Assembly: GCF_900094585.1 (NCBI RefSeq)
Contig: NZ_FMAG01000004.1
Span: 372,001-436,000 of the forward strand
From: Martinezella multihospitum
GTDB lineage: Bacteria > Pseudomonadota > Alphaproteobacteria > Rhizobiales > Rhizobiaceae
Length of the DNA: 64,000 nucleotides
Direction of reading: 5' to 3'
In this document: positions 16,781-24,771 of the stretch, in pieces
How positions within the stretch are numbered: the first letter of the stretch is position 1
Layout of the letters: each line of letters starts with the position of its first letter
Notes under the pieces: generated by a model
Seen by the model: only the letters and a program-made list of their open reading frames with translations
What the model was told of the DNA's origin: nothing
Databases searched by the model: none
Translations under genes and position numbers: made by a program

Positions 16781-17785
16781 CTATCCCACCCAATTCGTGA
16801 TCCAGTAGGCTGTTGCAGAGATAGCAGCTGCCGCGGGCAGGGTGATTACCCATGCGATGACGATATTGCCTGCCAATCCCCATCGAACCGCGGAGACCCG
16901 CCGGGCAGCGCCGACGCCGACGATTGCGCCCGTGATCGTATGCGTCGTCGAGACTGGGATGCCGAGCCATGTCGCGGCAAACAAGGTCAACGCGCCACCT
17001 GTCTCGGCGCAGAAGCCCTGCATTGGATTGAGCCTGGTGATCTTCGAGCCCATCGTGTGCACGATCCGCCAGCCGCCAAACAGTGTCCCGAGCGCCATTG
17101 CAGACTGACAGGATAACACGACCCACAGGGGTACATGGAACTCCGCTCCGGTATGACCTTGAGAGTAGAGCAGTACGGCGATGATGCCCATCGTCTTCTG
17201 AGCGTCGTTTCCGCCATGGCCAAGGGAGTAGAGGGACGCGGAGACGAATTGCAGGACGCGGAAGGTGCTGTCGACGGCGAAAGGCGTCTGGCGAACGAAT
17301 ATCCATGTCACGCATAGGACGAGGAAGAGCGCGAGTACGAAGCCAAGCAGTGGCGACATGACGATGGCGCCGGCCGTCTTCAGCAGGCCGGACCAAACAA
17401 TGGCATCCATGCCGATCTTGGCCAGGCCTGCGCCGACGAGGCCACCGACCAGAGCATGCGACGAGCTTGATGGAATGCCGAGTATCCAGGTCACGATATT
17501 CCAGATAATCGCGCCCATCAGTGCGGCGAAGATGACCTGTGGCGTGACGATGTTGGGATCGATAATGCCGGTGCCGAGGGTTTCGGCGACGTGGAGCCCG
17601 AAGAACAGGAAAGCGATGAAATTGAAGAATGCGGCCCATAATACGGCATATTGCGGTCGCAGGACGCGGGTCGAGACGATGGTGGCAATTGAGTTGGCGG
17701 CATCGTGCAGCCCATTCAAAAAATCGAAGAACAATGCCACTGCGATGAGGCCCACCAGCAATGGGAAAGCGAGAGTGGCTTCCAT
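16781..17785 (-). CDS. pit: Low-affinity inorganic phosphate transporter, PiT family
   Basis: This inner-membrane phosphate:cation symporter has 334 residues, the length of short bacterial Pit proteins. The two inverted PiT signature repeats are visible: FDFLNGLHDAANSIATIVSTRVL near the N-terminus, and LGHGGNDAQKTMGIIAVLL near the middle. The flanking GIPSSSSHALVGG and GIPVSTTHTITGA repeats are also present. It overlaps the upstream DUF47 gene by one base (TGATG at 17783-17787), so the pair is an operon. In Sinorhizobium meliloti the equivalent orfA-pit operon is known to be repressed by PhoB, and the site at 18447-18466 fits this. Confidence 0.95.
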   Translation of the reverse strand: MEATLAFPLLVGLIAVALFFDFLNGLHDAANSIATIVSTRVLRPQYAVLWAAFFNFIAFLFFGLHVAETLGTGIIDPNIVTPQVIFAALMGAIIWNIVTWILGIPSSSSHALVGGLVGAGLAKIGMDAIVWSGLLKTAGAIVMSPLLGFVLALFLVLCVTWIFVRQTPFAVDSTFRVLQFVSASLYSLGHGGNDAQKTMGIIAVLLYSQGHTGAEFHVPLWVVLSCQSAMALGTLFGGWRIVHTMGSKITRLNPMQGFCAETGGALTLFAATWLGIPVSTTHTITGAIVGVGAARRVSAVRWGLAGNIVIAWVITLPAAAAISATAYWITNWVG

Positions 17786-18423
17786 CAGACGTTCTCGATG
17801 ACGATGCCGCTGATTTCATTGGCGACATCCTCGAAACGGTCGACGACCTTCTCCAATTCGCCAAAGATCTCGCTGCCGATAATGTAGGCCATTGGGTTGG
17901 TGCTGCCATATCGGCGAAAGAGATCTTTTAGACCTTGATCGTGTAGTTCATCGGAGCGACCCTCGACTTTCACGACCTCTTCGGTGAGCGTGCTGAGGCG
18001 AGAAGAATTGGCACTCATGCGATCAAGGAGGGGGATTGCCTCGGCTACCAGTTTTGCAGCCTCGACGATCGCTTTGCCCATTTCCTGCATGCCGGGATCA
18101 AAACTATTCTGCTCGAACAGCCGGATCGTCTTGACCGTCTTGTGCATCATGTCGATCGCATCGTCCATTGACATGATGAGATCCTTGATGTCGCCACGGT
18201 CAAAGGGCGTAATGAAACTGCGCCGGGTGGCAAGCAGAACTTCACGCGTGATGTCATCGGCCTCGTTCTCGAGCTCGATGATGCGCTGGGAGTGCCGCTC
18301 GGTGTCTTTGCCGGCCAGCAATTCGTTCAGAGCTTCCGCCGCGCTGACGATCGTGCGCGAATGTCGAGAGAAAAGATCAAAAAATCGGTCTTCTCTCGGC
18401 ATCAGTCTACGAAACCAGTTCAC
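17785..18423 (-). CDS. DUF47 (PhoU-like) Pit accessory protein
   Basis: The cytosolic, almost wholly helical protein has about 212 residues. It matches the TIGR00153/DUF47 family, distant relatives of PhoU that accompany Pit transporters (rhizobial OrfA). Recognisable parts are WFRRLMPREDRFFDLFSRHS at the start and the metal-binding-like helices ELENEADDITREV and SMDDAIDMMHKTVK. Two in-frame GTGs compete: 18432 has GGAG touching it, while 18423 has GGAG 8 nt upstream and gives a family-like N-terminus, so 18423 is preferred. It probably tunes Pit activity, as inferred for the family. Confidence 0.88.
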   Translation of the reverse strand: MNWFRRLMPREDRFFDLFSRHSRTIVSAAEALNELLAGKDTERHSQRIIELENEADDITREVLLATRRSFITPFDRGDIKDLIMSMDDAIDMMHKTVKTIRLFEQNSFDPGMQEMGKAIVEAAKLVAEAIPLLDRMSANSSRLSTLTEEVVKVEGRSDELHDQGLKDLFRRYGSTNPMAYIIGSEIFGELEKVVDRFEDVANEISGIVIENV

Positions 18424-18446
18424 TTTCGGCACTCCAAACAGCTGTT

Positions 18447-18471
18447 GTCATAAATCCGTCATAAATGACGG
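18447..18471 (+). promoter_or_regulatory. PHO-box-like direct repeat with overlapping inverted repeat
   Basis: GTCATAAAT occurs twice at an 11-bp period (18447-18455 and 18458-18466), matching the layout of PhoB half-sites (CTGTCAT spaced by 4). It overlaps a perfect inverted repeat CCGTCAT-AA-ATGACGG (18456-18471). It lies only 24-48 bp before the DUF47 start and points away from the gene. That position suits repression rather than activation by PhoB, as reported for rhizobial orfA-pit. Confidence 0.7.
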
Positions 18472-18543
18472 AGCCTGACATGGAAAGCCGAGGCATCCGC
18501 AAAACAACGCTCTCTGACAGCGTCACCACAAGATTTGAACTAC

Positions 18544-19596
18544 TTATACGAGGCCTAATCGGTTCCCTTGACCGTCGAAGAAATGCAGGCTTCCGGCGGA
18601 CGCGGTAACCACGCATTCGGTGTCCATTGCGATCCGGGAGCGTCCCGAAACTCGAAAGACAATGGTTTGGCCGTCCGCCAGGGCACCGTAGACATAGCTT
18701 TCCGCCCCGACGAGCTCCACCGCCTGGATCCGCACTTTTGCGCTGAAGGCCGCATCGCTCGCGCCGTCGGCCAGGTGAAGATCTTCGGGCCGGATGCCGA
18801 TCGTCGTGTCGGTGGCGCCAAGGCGGCGGCCGGGCGAAAGCGCAATGCCGCTGTTTTCGGTAGGTTTGAGAAGATTCATCGAAGGCGAGCCTATGAAGGT
18901 CGCGACGAAGGTCGTGGCGGGTCGCTCATAGAGCTCGATGGGCGTGCCGACCTGTTCGATGCGACCGTTATTCAGCACCACCAGCCGGTCTGCCAGCGTC
19001 ATGGCTTCCATCTGGTCGTGCGTGACATAGACACTCGTGGTCGCCAGGGACCGTTGCAGCCGTTTGATCTCGACACGCATCTGAACTCGAAGCTTGGCAT
19101 CGAGATTGGAAAGCGGCTCGTCGAACAGGAACGCCGCCGGCTCGCGAACGATAGCCCGACCCATGGCAACACGCTGACGCTGGCCGCCCGACAACTGACG
19201 CGGCTTGCGCTCCAGGAACTGCTCTATCTCCAGCGCGCGTGCCGTCACGCCGATCCGTCGATCGATCTCGTCCTTCGGCATGCCGCGGTTCTTGAGGCCA
19301 TAGGCGAGGTTCTGGCGCACCGTCATATGCGGATAAAGCGCATAGTTTTGGAAGACCATGGCAATGTCGCGATCAGATGGTTCCAGTTGATTGACCACGC
19401 GGCCATTGATCGACACTGCGCCCGAGGTGATGCTTTCAAGGCCGGCAATCATGCGCAGGAGCGTGGACTTGCCGCAGCCGGAAGGTCCGACCAGGACCAC
19501 AAGTTCGCCATCGGCGATATCGAGCGACACGCCCTTGATTGCATCGACGCCGCCACCATAGCTTTTGCGGACGTCCTTGAGGGTGATCCCAGCCAT
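18544..19596 (-). CDS. ugpC: sn-Glycerol-3-phosphate ABC importer ATP-binding protein UgpC
   Basis: The 350-residue ATPase has Walker [11 protein letters not shown], signature [16 protein letters not shown], Walker [17 protein letters not shown]-loop [10 protein letters not shown], and a C-terminal TOBE/OB region with the family phrase [13 protein letters not shown] 19596 overlaps the ugpE stop by one base (TAATG). The open frame upstream is a shadow inside ugpE. It completes the ugpBAEC operon and lies just upstream of the DUF47-pit operon on the same strand, with an AT-rich gap holding a PHO-like site between them. Confidence 0.92.
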   Translation of the reverse strand: MAGITLKDVRKSYGGGVDAIKGVSLDIADGELVVLVGPSGCGKSTLLRMIAGLESITSGAVSINGRVVNQLEPSDRDIAMVFQNYALYPHMTVRQNLAYGLKNRGMPKDEIDRRIGVTARALEIEQFLERKPRQLSGGQRQRVAMGRAIVREPAAFLFDEPLSNLDAKLRVQMRVEIKRLQRSLATTSVYVTHDQMEAMTLADRLVVLNNGRIEQVGTPIELYERPATTFVATFIGSPSMNLLKPTENSGIALSPGRRLGATDTTIGIRPEDLHLADGASDAAFSAKVRIQAVELVGAESYVYGALADGQTIVFRVSGRSRIAMDTECVVTASAGSLHFFDGQGNRLGLV

Positions 19597-20444
19597 TATT
19601 TCTCCGTCTCTACAAGACCTTTGACGAACCAGCGCTGCATCAGCACCACGACGAGGATGGGCGGTATGATCGCGAGGATCGCCGTCACCATCACGAAATT
19701 CCAAGGCGTCGCCGCGTCGGCGAAATCCACCATCTTCCTCAGCCCGATGATGATCGTCGACATCTTTGCGTCATTGGTGACAAGCAGCGGCCACAAATAT
19801 TGCGTCCAGCCATAGATGAAGAGGATCACGAACAGGGCGGCGATATTGGTCTTCGACAGCGGCAGCAGGATATCGCGCATGAAGCGGAAGGGGCCGGCAT
19901 TGTCGATGCGCGCCGCCTCCAGCAACTCGCCAGGGATCGTCAGGAAGAATTGCCGGAACAGGAAGGTCGCCGTTGCGGATGCCATCAATGGCAGTGTGAG
20001 GCCGGCATAGGTGTCGATCATGCCGAGATCGACGATGACCTTGTAGGTCGGCAGGATGCGCACCTCCACCGGCAGCATCAGCGTCACGAAAATCATCCAG
20101 AAGAAGACCATCCGCAGCGGAAAGCGGAAGAAGACGATGGCGAAGGCCGATAGGAAGGAGATCGCGATCTTGCCGGCGGCGATGACGACAGCGACAACAA
20201 ACGTATTCCACAGCATCCGTTCAAGGCTGACGCCGACCACGCGCTCGACACCGCCGTTCAGCGCCTCGCCATAATTCTCGATGAAATGGCCGCCCGGCAG
20301 CAACGAGATGGGCGGCCGCAGAATCTCGGCCGAAGTCATCGTCGAGGCAACGAAGGTGTAATAGATCGGGAAGGCGACGACGATGATGCCGAGGATCAGC
20401 ATCAGATGGCCGATCAGATTGGCGATGGGACGTCTTTCGATCAT
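19596..20444 (-). CDS. ugpE: Glycerol-3-phosphate ABC importer permease UgpE
   Basis: This 282-residue inner-membrane permease has six predicted helices. The EAA loop reads [28 protein letters not shown], and the family C-terminus ends [13 protein letters not shown]. The N-terminal [19 protein letters not shown] is typical of UgpE. It begins 9 bp after ugpA and ends overlapping ugpC, the canonical ugpBAEC order. Confidence 0.94.
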   Translation of the reverse strand: MIERRPIANLIGHLMLILGIIVVAFPIYYTFVASTMTSAEILRPPISLLPGGHFIENYGEALNGGVERVVGVSLERMLWNTFVVAVVIAAGKIAISFLSAFAIVFFRFPLRMVFFWMIFVTLMLPVEVRILPTYKVIVDLGMIDTYAGLTLPLMASATATFLFRQFFLTIPGELLEAARIDNAGPFRFMRDILLPLSKTNIAALFVILFIYGWTQYLWPLLVTNDAKMSTIIIGLRKMVDFADAATPWNFVMVTAILAIIPPILVVVLMQRWFVKGLVETEK

Positions 20445-20453
20445 CGCTCCACC

Positions 20454-21335
20454 TCACGCATAGTGCACGCGCTTCTCGACGAAGCGGAATTGGAAGGCGG
20501 TGAGGGCGATGACGATCACCATGAGGATGACGGACTGGGCGGCCGATGAACCGAGGTTGAGATTGACGAAGCCGTCATTATAGACCTTGTAGACGAGGGT
20601 CTCCGTCGCCTTTGCCGGCCCGCCGCCGGTGACGGCATGGATGATGCCGAAGGTGTCGAAGAAGGCGTAAACCGTGTTGACGACCAAAAGAAAGAAGGTC
20701 GTCGGCGCAAGCAGCGGAAACACGATCGTCCAGAAGCGCCGGTTGCCGCGTGCGCCGTCGATGGACGCGGCTTCGAGCAGCGATTTGGGGATTGCCTGCA
20801 GCCCGGCAACGAAAAACAGGAAATTATAGCTGATCTGCTTCCAGGCGGCGGCGATGATGACCAGCACCATGGCCTGATTGCCGTTCAGCAGAGGGTCCCA
20901 GGCAAATCCGTTGCGGCGCAGGATATAGGCCAAGGTGCCCATCGCCGGGTTGAACATGAAGAGCCAGAGCATGCCGGCGACGGCGGGTGCGACCGCATAG
21001 GGCCAGATCAGCAGGGTGCGATAGAGGGTCTGGCCACGCACCACCTTGTCGGCGGCGGTGGCAAGCGTGAGCGCGACGATCATCGACAGCAGTGCCGTCG
21101 CGATACTGAAGATCACCGTCACCTGAAGGGAATGCAGGTAGGTCTCGTCGGCCAGGATGGCGCGAAAATTCGCAAGCCCCACGAAGCCGCTCTTCAACCC
21201 GAAGGGGTCTTCGCGCTGCGTCGATTGATAAAGCGCCTGGCTCGCCGGCCAGAAAAAGAAGATGACCGTCAGGATGATCTGCGGAGCGACCAGGAAATAG
21301 GGAAGGATCTTGTTCGGAAAGACGACGCGCTGCAC
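20454..21335 (-). CDS. ugpA: Glycerol-3-phosphate ABC importer permease UgpA
   Basis: The 293-residue permease begins [31 protein letters not shown], the usual UgpA opening. The coupling loop is [26 protein letters not shown], and [26 protein letters not shown] is highly characteristic of UgpA. It follows ugpB by 67 bp and precedes ugpE by 9 bp. Confidence 0.94.
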   Translation of the reverse strand: MQRVVFPNKILPYFLVAPQIILTVIFFFWPASQALYQSTQREDPFGLKSGFVGLANFRAILADETYLHSLQVTVIFSIATALLSMIVALTLATAADKVVRGQTLYRTLLIWPYAVAPAVAGMLWLFMFNPAMGTLAYILRRNGFAWDPLLNGNQAMVLVIIAAAWKQISYNFLFFVAGLQAIPKSLLEAASIDGARGNRRFWTIVFPLLAPTTFFLLVVNTVYAFFDTFGIIHAVTGGGPAKATETLVYKVYNDGFVNLNLGSSAAQSVILMVIVIALTAFQFRFVEKRVHYA

Positions 21336-21402
21336 GGCGATCTCCTAGGACGGGAAAACTGCCCGCAGCCGTGACGGCCGCGGGCCAGACCACATCAGCA
21401 CA

Positions 21403-22713
21403 TCAATTGCCGATGGCCTGCTGGATGGCAGCGTTGCCGCGCTGGACGGCCTTGTCGAGCGCTGTCTTGGCATCTTCCTTGCCGGCCAGCATCGCCTCGA
21501 ACTCCTCGTTCATGATGTCGCGCACCTGCGGCAGGTTGACGAGGCGCACGCCCTTGGAGTTGGCCGTCGGAGCCTTGCCGAGCATCTGAAGGATAGGCGT
21601 CTCACGGCCGGGGTTCTTTTCATAGAAGCCAGATTTCTTGGTTTCCTCGTAGGCGGCCATTGTCACCGGCAGGTAGCCGGACACCTGATGCAGGCGCGCC
21701 TGGATCTTGGTCTGCGACAGGAAATGGAAGAATTCGGCGATGCCCTTGTATTCGGTGTCGCTTTTGCCCGCGAAAACCCAAAGGCTGGCGCCGCCGGGGA
21801 TGGTATTTTGCGGCCGGCCTTCACCTTCGTAGTAGGGGAGTTGGCCAATGCCATAGTTCATGCCGCTCTTGATGATGTCGCCGAGCCCTCCCGACGATTC
21901 CGTCAGGATACCGCATTCTCCGGAGGTGAAGAGTTGCTTGGCTTCCGACGTGCGGCCGCCATAGCGGAAGGTGCCGTCCTTGGCGAGATCGGCGATCGAC
22001 TGGAAATGCTGGACGAAGAGAGGCGTATTGAACGCGAGCTTGACGTCGGTGCCTCCGAGACCGTTTTCGTTGGAGCCATAGCTGACATTGTTCCAGGCAG
22101 CGAAGTTCTCGGTCTGAATCCAGGTGAGCCATGTGGAGGTGAAGCCGCAGGCCGATGCACCGCTCGACTTGATCTTCTTGGCCGCTTCAAAGACATCAGG
22201 CCAGGTTTTCGGCGGGTTCTCCGGGTCGAGCCCGGCCTTCTTGAAGGTATCCTTGTTGTAATAGAGGATCGGCGAGGACGAATTATAGGGGAAGGACAGC
22301 ATCGTGCCGTCAGGCTTGGAATAGTAGGAAACGATGCCGGGCAGATAGAGCGACTTGTCGAAAGTATAGCCGCCTTTTTTCAGAACTTCAGCCGCCGGCA
22401 TGATCGCGCCTTCGGCACCCATCATCACGCCGCTGCCGGCGTCGAAGACCTGCAGGATCGCCGGCGCCTGCTTGGCGCGAAACGCGGCGATGCCGGCATT
22501 TAGCGCTTCCGGATAGGTGCCCTTGAACACGGGTACAATCTTGTAGTCCTTCTGGCCCTCGTTGAACTCCTTGGCCAGTTGCTCGACGACCTCGTTGTTG
22601 GCGCCCGACATGGCGTGCCACCATTGCAGCTCGGTCGCTGCAAACGCGTGCGATGTTCCTCCGAATGAAATTGCAGCCGCGACAAGGCAGCTCCACGCGA
22701 GGCGATTAGGCAT
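21403..22713 (-). CDS. ugpB: Glycerol-3-phosphate ABC importer binding protein UgpB
   Basis: The periplasmic binding protein of 436 residues has a Sec signal (WSCLVAAAISFGG, cleavage after SHAFA). The mature protein begins ATELQWWHAMSGANNE and contains FPYNSSSPILYYNKD, GFTSTWLTWIQTENFAAWNN and IPGGASLWVFAGK, all typical of UgpB. It binds sn-glycerol-3-phosphate or glycerophosphodiesters. ATG 22713 has GGGAGG 4 nt upstream; ATG 22725 with GGAAGG is a near-equal alternative. It is the first gene of the operon. A degenerate LacI-type site lies about 100 nt upstream (22814-22829). Confidence 0.94.
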   Translation of the reverse strand: MPNRLAWSCLVAAAISFGGTSHAFAATELQWWHAMSGANNEVVEQLAKEFNEGQKDYKIVPVFKGTYPEALNAGIAAFRAKQAPAILQVFDAGSGVMMGAEGAIMPAAEVLKKGGYTFDKSLYLPGIVSYYSKPDGTMLSFPYNSSSPILYYNKDTFKKAGLDPENPPKTWPDVFEAAKKIKSSGASACGFTSTWLTWIQTENFAAWNNVSYGSNENGLGGTDVKLAFNTPLFVQHFQSIADLAKDGTFRYGGRTSEAKQLFTSGECGILTESSGGLGDIIKSGMNYGIGQLPYYEGEGRPQNTIPGGASLWVFAGKSDTEYKGIAEFFHFLSQTKIQARLHQVSGYLPVTMAAYEETKKSGFYEKNPGRETPILQMLGKAPTANSKGVRLVNLPQVRDIMNEEFEAMLAGKEDAKTALDKAVQRGNAAIQQAIGN

Positions 22714-22748
22714 TTTTCCTCCCATTATCATCCCTTCCACGAAACGAT

Positions 22749-22772
22749 TGGCTGATCCTCCTCGATCAGCCA
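22749..22772. repeat. Strong 9-bp hairpin upstream of ugpB
   Basis: TGGCTGATC and GATCAGCCA form a perfect 9-bp stem around a 6-nt loop (CTCCTC). It lies between the phosphatase gene and ugpB, about 36 nt before the ugpB start. On the minus strand the tail is AATCGTTTCG, too poor in T for a classical terminator. A leader hairpin, weak terminator for the upstream operon, or operator are the options. Confidence 0.5.
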
Positions 22773-22813
22773 GTCCGCTTTGCGCCGCGTATCCGCCTGA
22801 CTTGGCGGCCGAC

Positions 22814-22829
22814 TTGCAAGCGTGTTCAT
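22814..22829. promoter_or_regulatory. Degenerate third copy of the LacI-type operator
   Basis: TTGCAAGCGTGTTCAT matches the operator in front of the afu-type operon (28167-28182) exactly over its first 12 bases. The right half-site is only partly kept (TTCAT for TGCAA). It lies 100 nt upstream of ugpB. Confidence 0.45.
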
Positions 22830-22869
22830 TTAGACTAATGCTTACTCGACTGTTGTCTACCGTGAAAAC

Positions 22870-23670
22870 TTATAAGCCAGCTATCTTTTTGAGATCATCG
22901 ATCGCGCCCGGAGCGGCACCTAGAACGACCGACCCCTTGGTCAGACGTTCCCCCTCTGTCGGGAAGGGATGGTACCAACCCCCGGCTTCCTTCACGAGGC
23001 AATAGCCGGCCAGGCAATCCCAGGCATGCATATAGGGTTCGTAGTAGCCGACCAATCGACCAGCCGCCACATAGGCAAGCATCAGGGCACCTGAGCCGTT
23101 GCGGATAAAATTGCCTCCGGCTTCGAGCACTTGCTCGACCATCTTCGCGACGAAGGCCGGCGAGACATGATTGTTGGCGCCGATGCCGGTCACGGCGTTG
23201 CGGATATTGCGCGATGCGTCCAGCTTGAGGCTCCTGCCGTTCAGGGTGGCGCCTTTGCCGTGTGCGGCGACGTACAGCTCGTCGTGGCATGGCGCCGAGA
23301 TGACGCCGATCACCGGAATGCCATTATGGAGTACGGCGATGGAAACGCACCAGTTGGGCATGCCGTTGACGAAGGGGCTGGTTCCGTCGATGGGGTCGAT
23401 GACCCAAGTGTAGCCGGAGCTGCCTGTTTCCAGTCCGTATTCTTCGCCGAGAATGCTGTCTTGCGGGTGTGCCGCATGGATGCGGCCGCGAATGAGATTT
23501 TCGACCTCCCGGTCGGCGATCGATACGACATCCTGCAAGTCGCGCTTGGTTTCGATGATCAGTGTCTCGCGGCGCTTGAAATAGTCGAGGGCAAGCTTGC
23601 CGGCCTCGCGGGCCATGGCTTCGGCAAGCGCAAGACGTGTGTCGAGATCGGCAAGGGGAGCGGTTGTCAT
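22870..23670 (-). CDS. Inositol monophosphatase-family phosphatase
   Basis: This Mg-dependent phosphomonoesterase of the IMPase/FBPase fold has 266 residues, the normal length. Metal and catalytic motifs are complete: LGEEYG (Glu pair) near 74, WVIDPIDGTSPFVNG near 89-103, and the C-terminal HAWDCLAGYCLVKEAGG near 218. Family members hydrolyse inositol phosphate, histidinol phosphate or sugar phosphates. It is the last gene after the Afu-type importer, so a cytosolic step releasing phosphate from an imported phosphoester is likely (inference). The gap to the ATPase gene is 36 bp. Confidence 0.88.
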   Translation of the reverse strand: MTTAPLADLDTRLALAEAMAREAGKLALDYFKRRETLIIETKRDLQDVVSIADREVENLIRGRIHAAHPQDSILGEEYGLETGSSGYTWVIDPIDGTSPFVNGMPNWCVSIAVLHNGIPVIGVISAPCHDELYVAAHGKGATLNGRSLKLDASRNIRNAVTGIGANNHVSPAFVAKMVEQVLEAGGNFIRNGSGALMLAYVAAGRLVGYYEPYMHAWDCLAGYCLVKEAGGWYHPFPTEGERLTKGSVVLGAAPGAIDDLKKIAGL

Positions 23671-23706
23671 GCGATATGTCCTTAAACGGCTGATGTTGGG
23701 CGGCGC

Positions 23707-24771
23707 TTAGCCGCCGATGACGGCGATACCACGATCCTTGAAAGCGATCGTGACATCCGTATTCGCAGGGAGGGCGGAATCGACCGTGGCATCGACGACG
23801 AAGAGTGAGCCGCGGTCGGTCTGAACCTCATATTCGACATGGTCGCCGAGATAGGCCGAATGGATGATCTGACCGTTGAACGGGCCATCGCCCGTTCTCG
23901 GCGTCAGAATGATGGCGTTCGGCCGAACGGCGAGCTGGGCGGGGCCATGTTTGGCCGAACGGCCGCTGACCCTATGGCGAAGTCCTTCGACAGCGATCGT
24001 TATGCTGTCGCCGTCGGTCTCGACGACATCGCACGGCATGACGTTAGCCTCGCCCATGAAATCGGCAATGAAGGCGGAGGCCGGGGCGTCGTAGAGCTCC
24101 CGCGGCGCGCCTTGCTGTGCGATGCCGCCGTCTTTCATGACGATGATGCGATCGGAAACGGCAAGCGCCTCGTCCTGGTCATGGGTGACGTAGACGGCGG
24201 TGAAGCCGAGCCGCTGCTGCAATTCGCGAATATCCGTCCGGACGCGCCGGCGCAGCCGCGCATCGAGATTGGAAAGCGGCTCGTCAAGAAGCAGCACCTG
24301 CGGTTCGACCACGAGCGCACGTGCCACGGCGACCCGCTGCTGCTGGCCACCGGAGAGTTCGGCTGGAAGGCGCGAGCCCATGCCGGAAAGGCCAACAAGG
24401 TTGAGCGCGTCTTCCGCCTTCTCGCGTGCTGCCTTGCGTTTCATGCCGGAGGATTCCAGTCCATAGGCGACATTGTCGAGCGCCGTCATATGCGGAAACA
24501 AGGCATAGCTCTGGAAGACCATCGAGACGTCACGCTCGTTGGCCGGAAGCATGGTGACATCCTTGCCGCCGATGAGAATACGGCCGGAGGATGGGTGTTC
24601 CAGGCCTGCCAGCATCCGGAGCGTCGTCGTCTTGCCGCAGCCGGAAGGGCCGAGCAAAGTCACCAGTGTCCCCGGCTCAATGGTGAGCGACAGATCGGGA
24701 ATGGCCGTGAACGCGCCAAAGGTTTTTCGAACATTCTCGAAGACGACGGAACCGGGAGCCTTCGGATTCAT
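23707..24771 (-). CDS. ABC transporter ATP-binding protein, AfuC/FbpC type
   Basis: The 354-residue import ATPase has Walker A GPSGCGKTTTLRML, signature ELSGGQQQRVAVARAL, Walker [17 protein letters not shown] and H-loop THDQDEALAVSDR. The TOBE-type C-terminus resembles Fe3+/phosphoester importer ATPases. It overlaps the permease gene by ATGA (24768-24771). Assigned to the same importer as 24768-28125. Confidence 0.9.
   Translation of the reverse strand: MNPKAPGSVVFENVRKTFGAFTAIPDLSLTIEPGTLVTLLGPSGCGKTTTLRMLAGLEHPSSGRILIGGKDVTMLPANERDVSMVFQSYALFPHMTALDNVAYGLESSGMKRKAAREKAEDALNLVGLSGMGSRLPAELSGGQQQRVAVARALVVEPQVLLLDEPLSNLDARLRRRVRTDIRELQQRLGFTAVYVTHDQDEALAVSDRIIVMKDGGIAQQGAPRELYDAPASAFIADFMGEANVMPCDVVETDGDSITIAVEGLRHRVSGRSAKHGPAQLAVRPNAIILTPRTGDGPFNGQIIHSAYLGDHVEYEVQTDRGSLFVVDATVDSALPANTDVTIAFKDRGIAVIGG

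Noticed and set aside
22714-22869. Search for a PHO box directly before ugpB
   Set aside because: Expected from known ugp regulation, but the best stretch (CTGTTGTCTACCGTGAA) matches only one half poorly.
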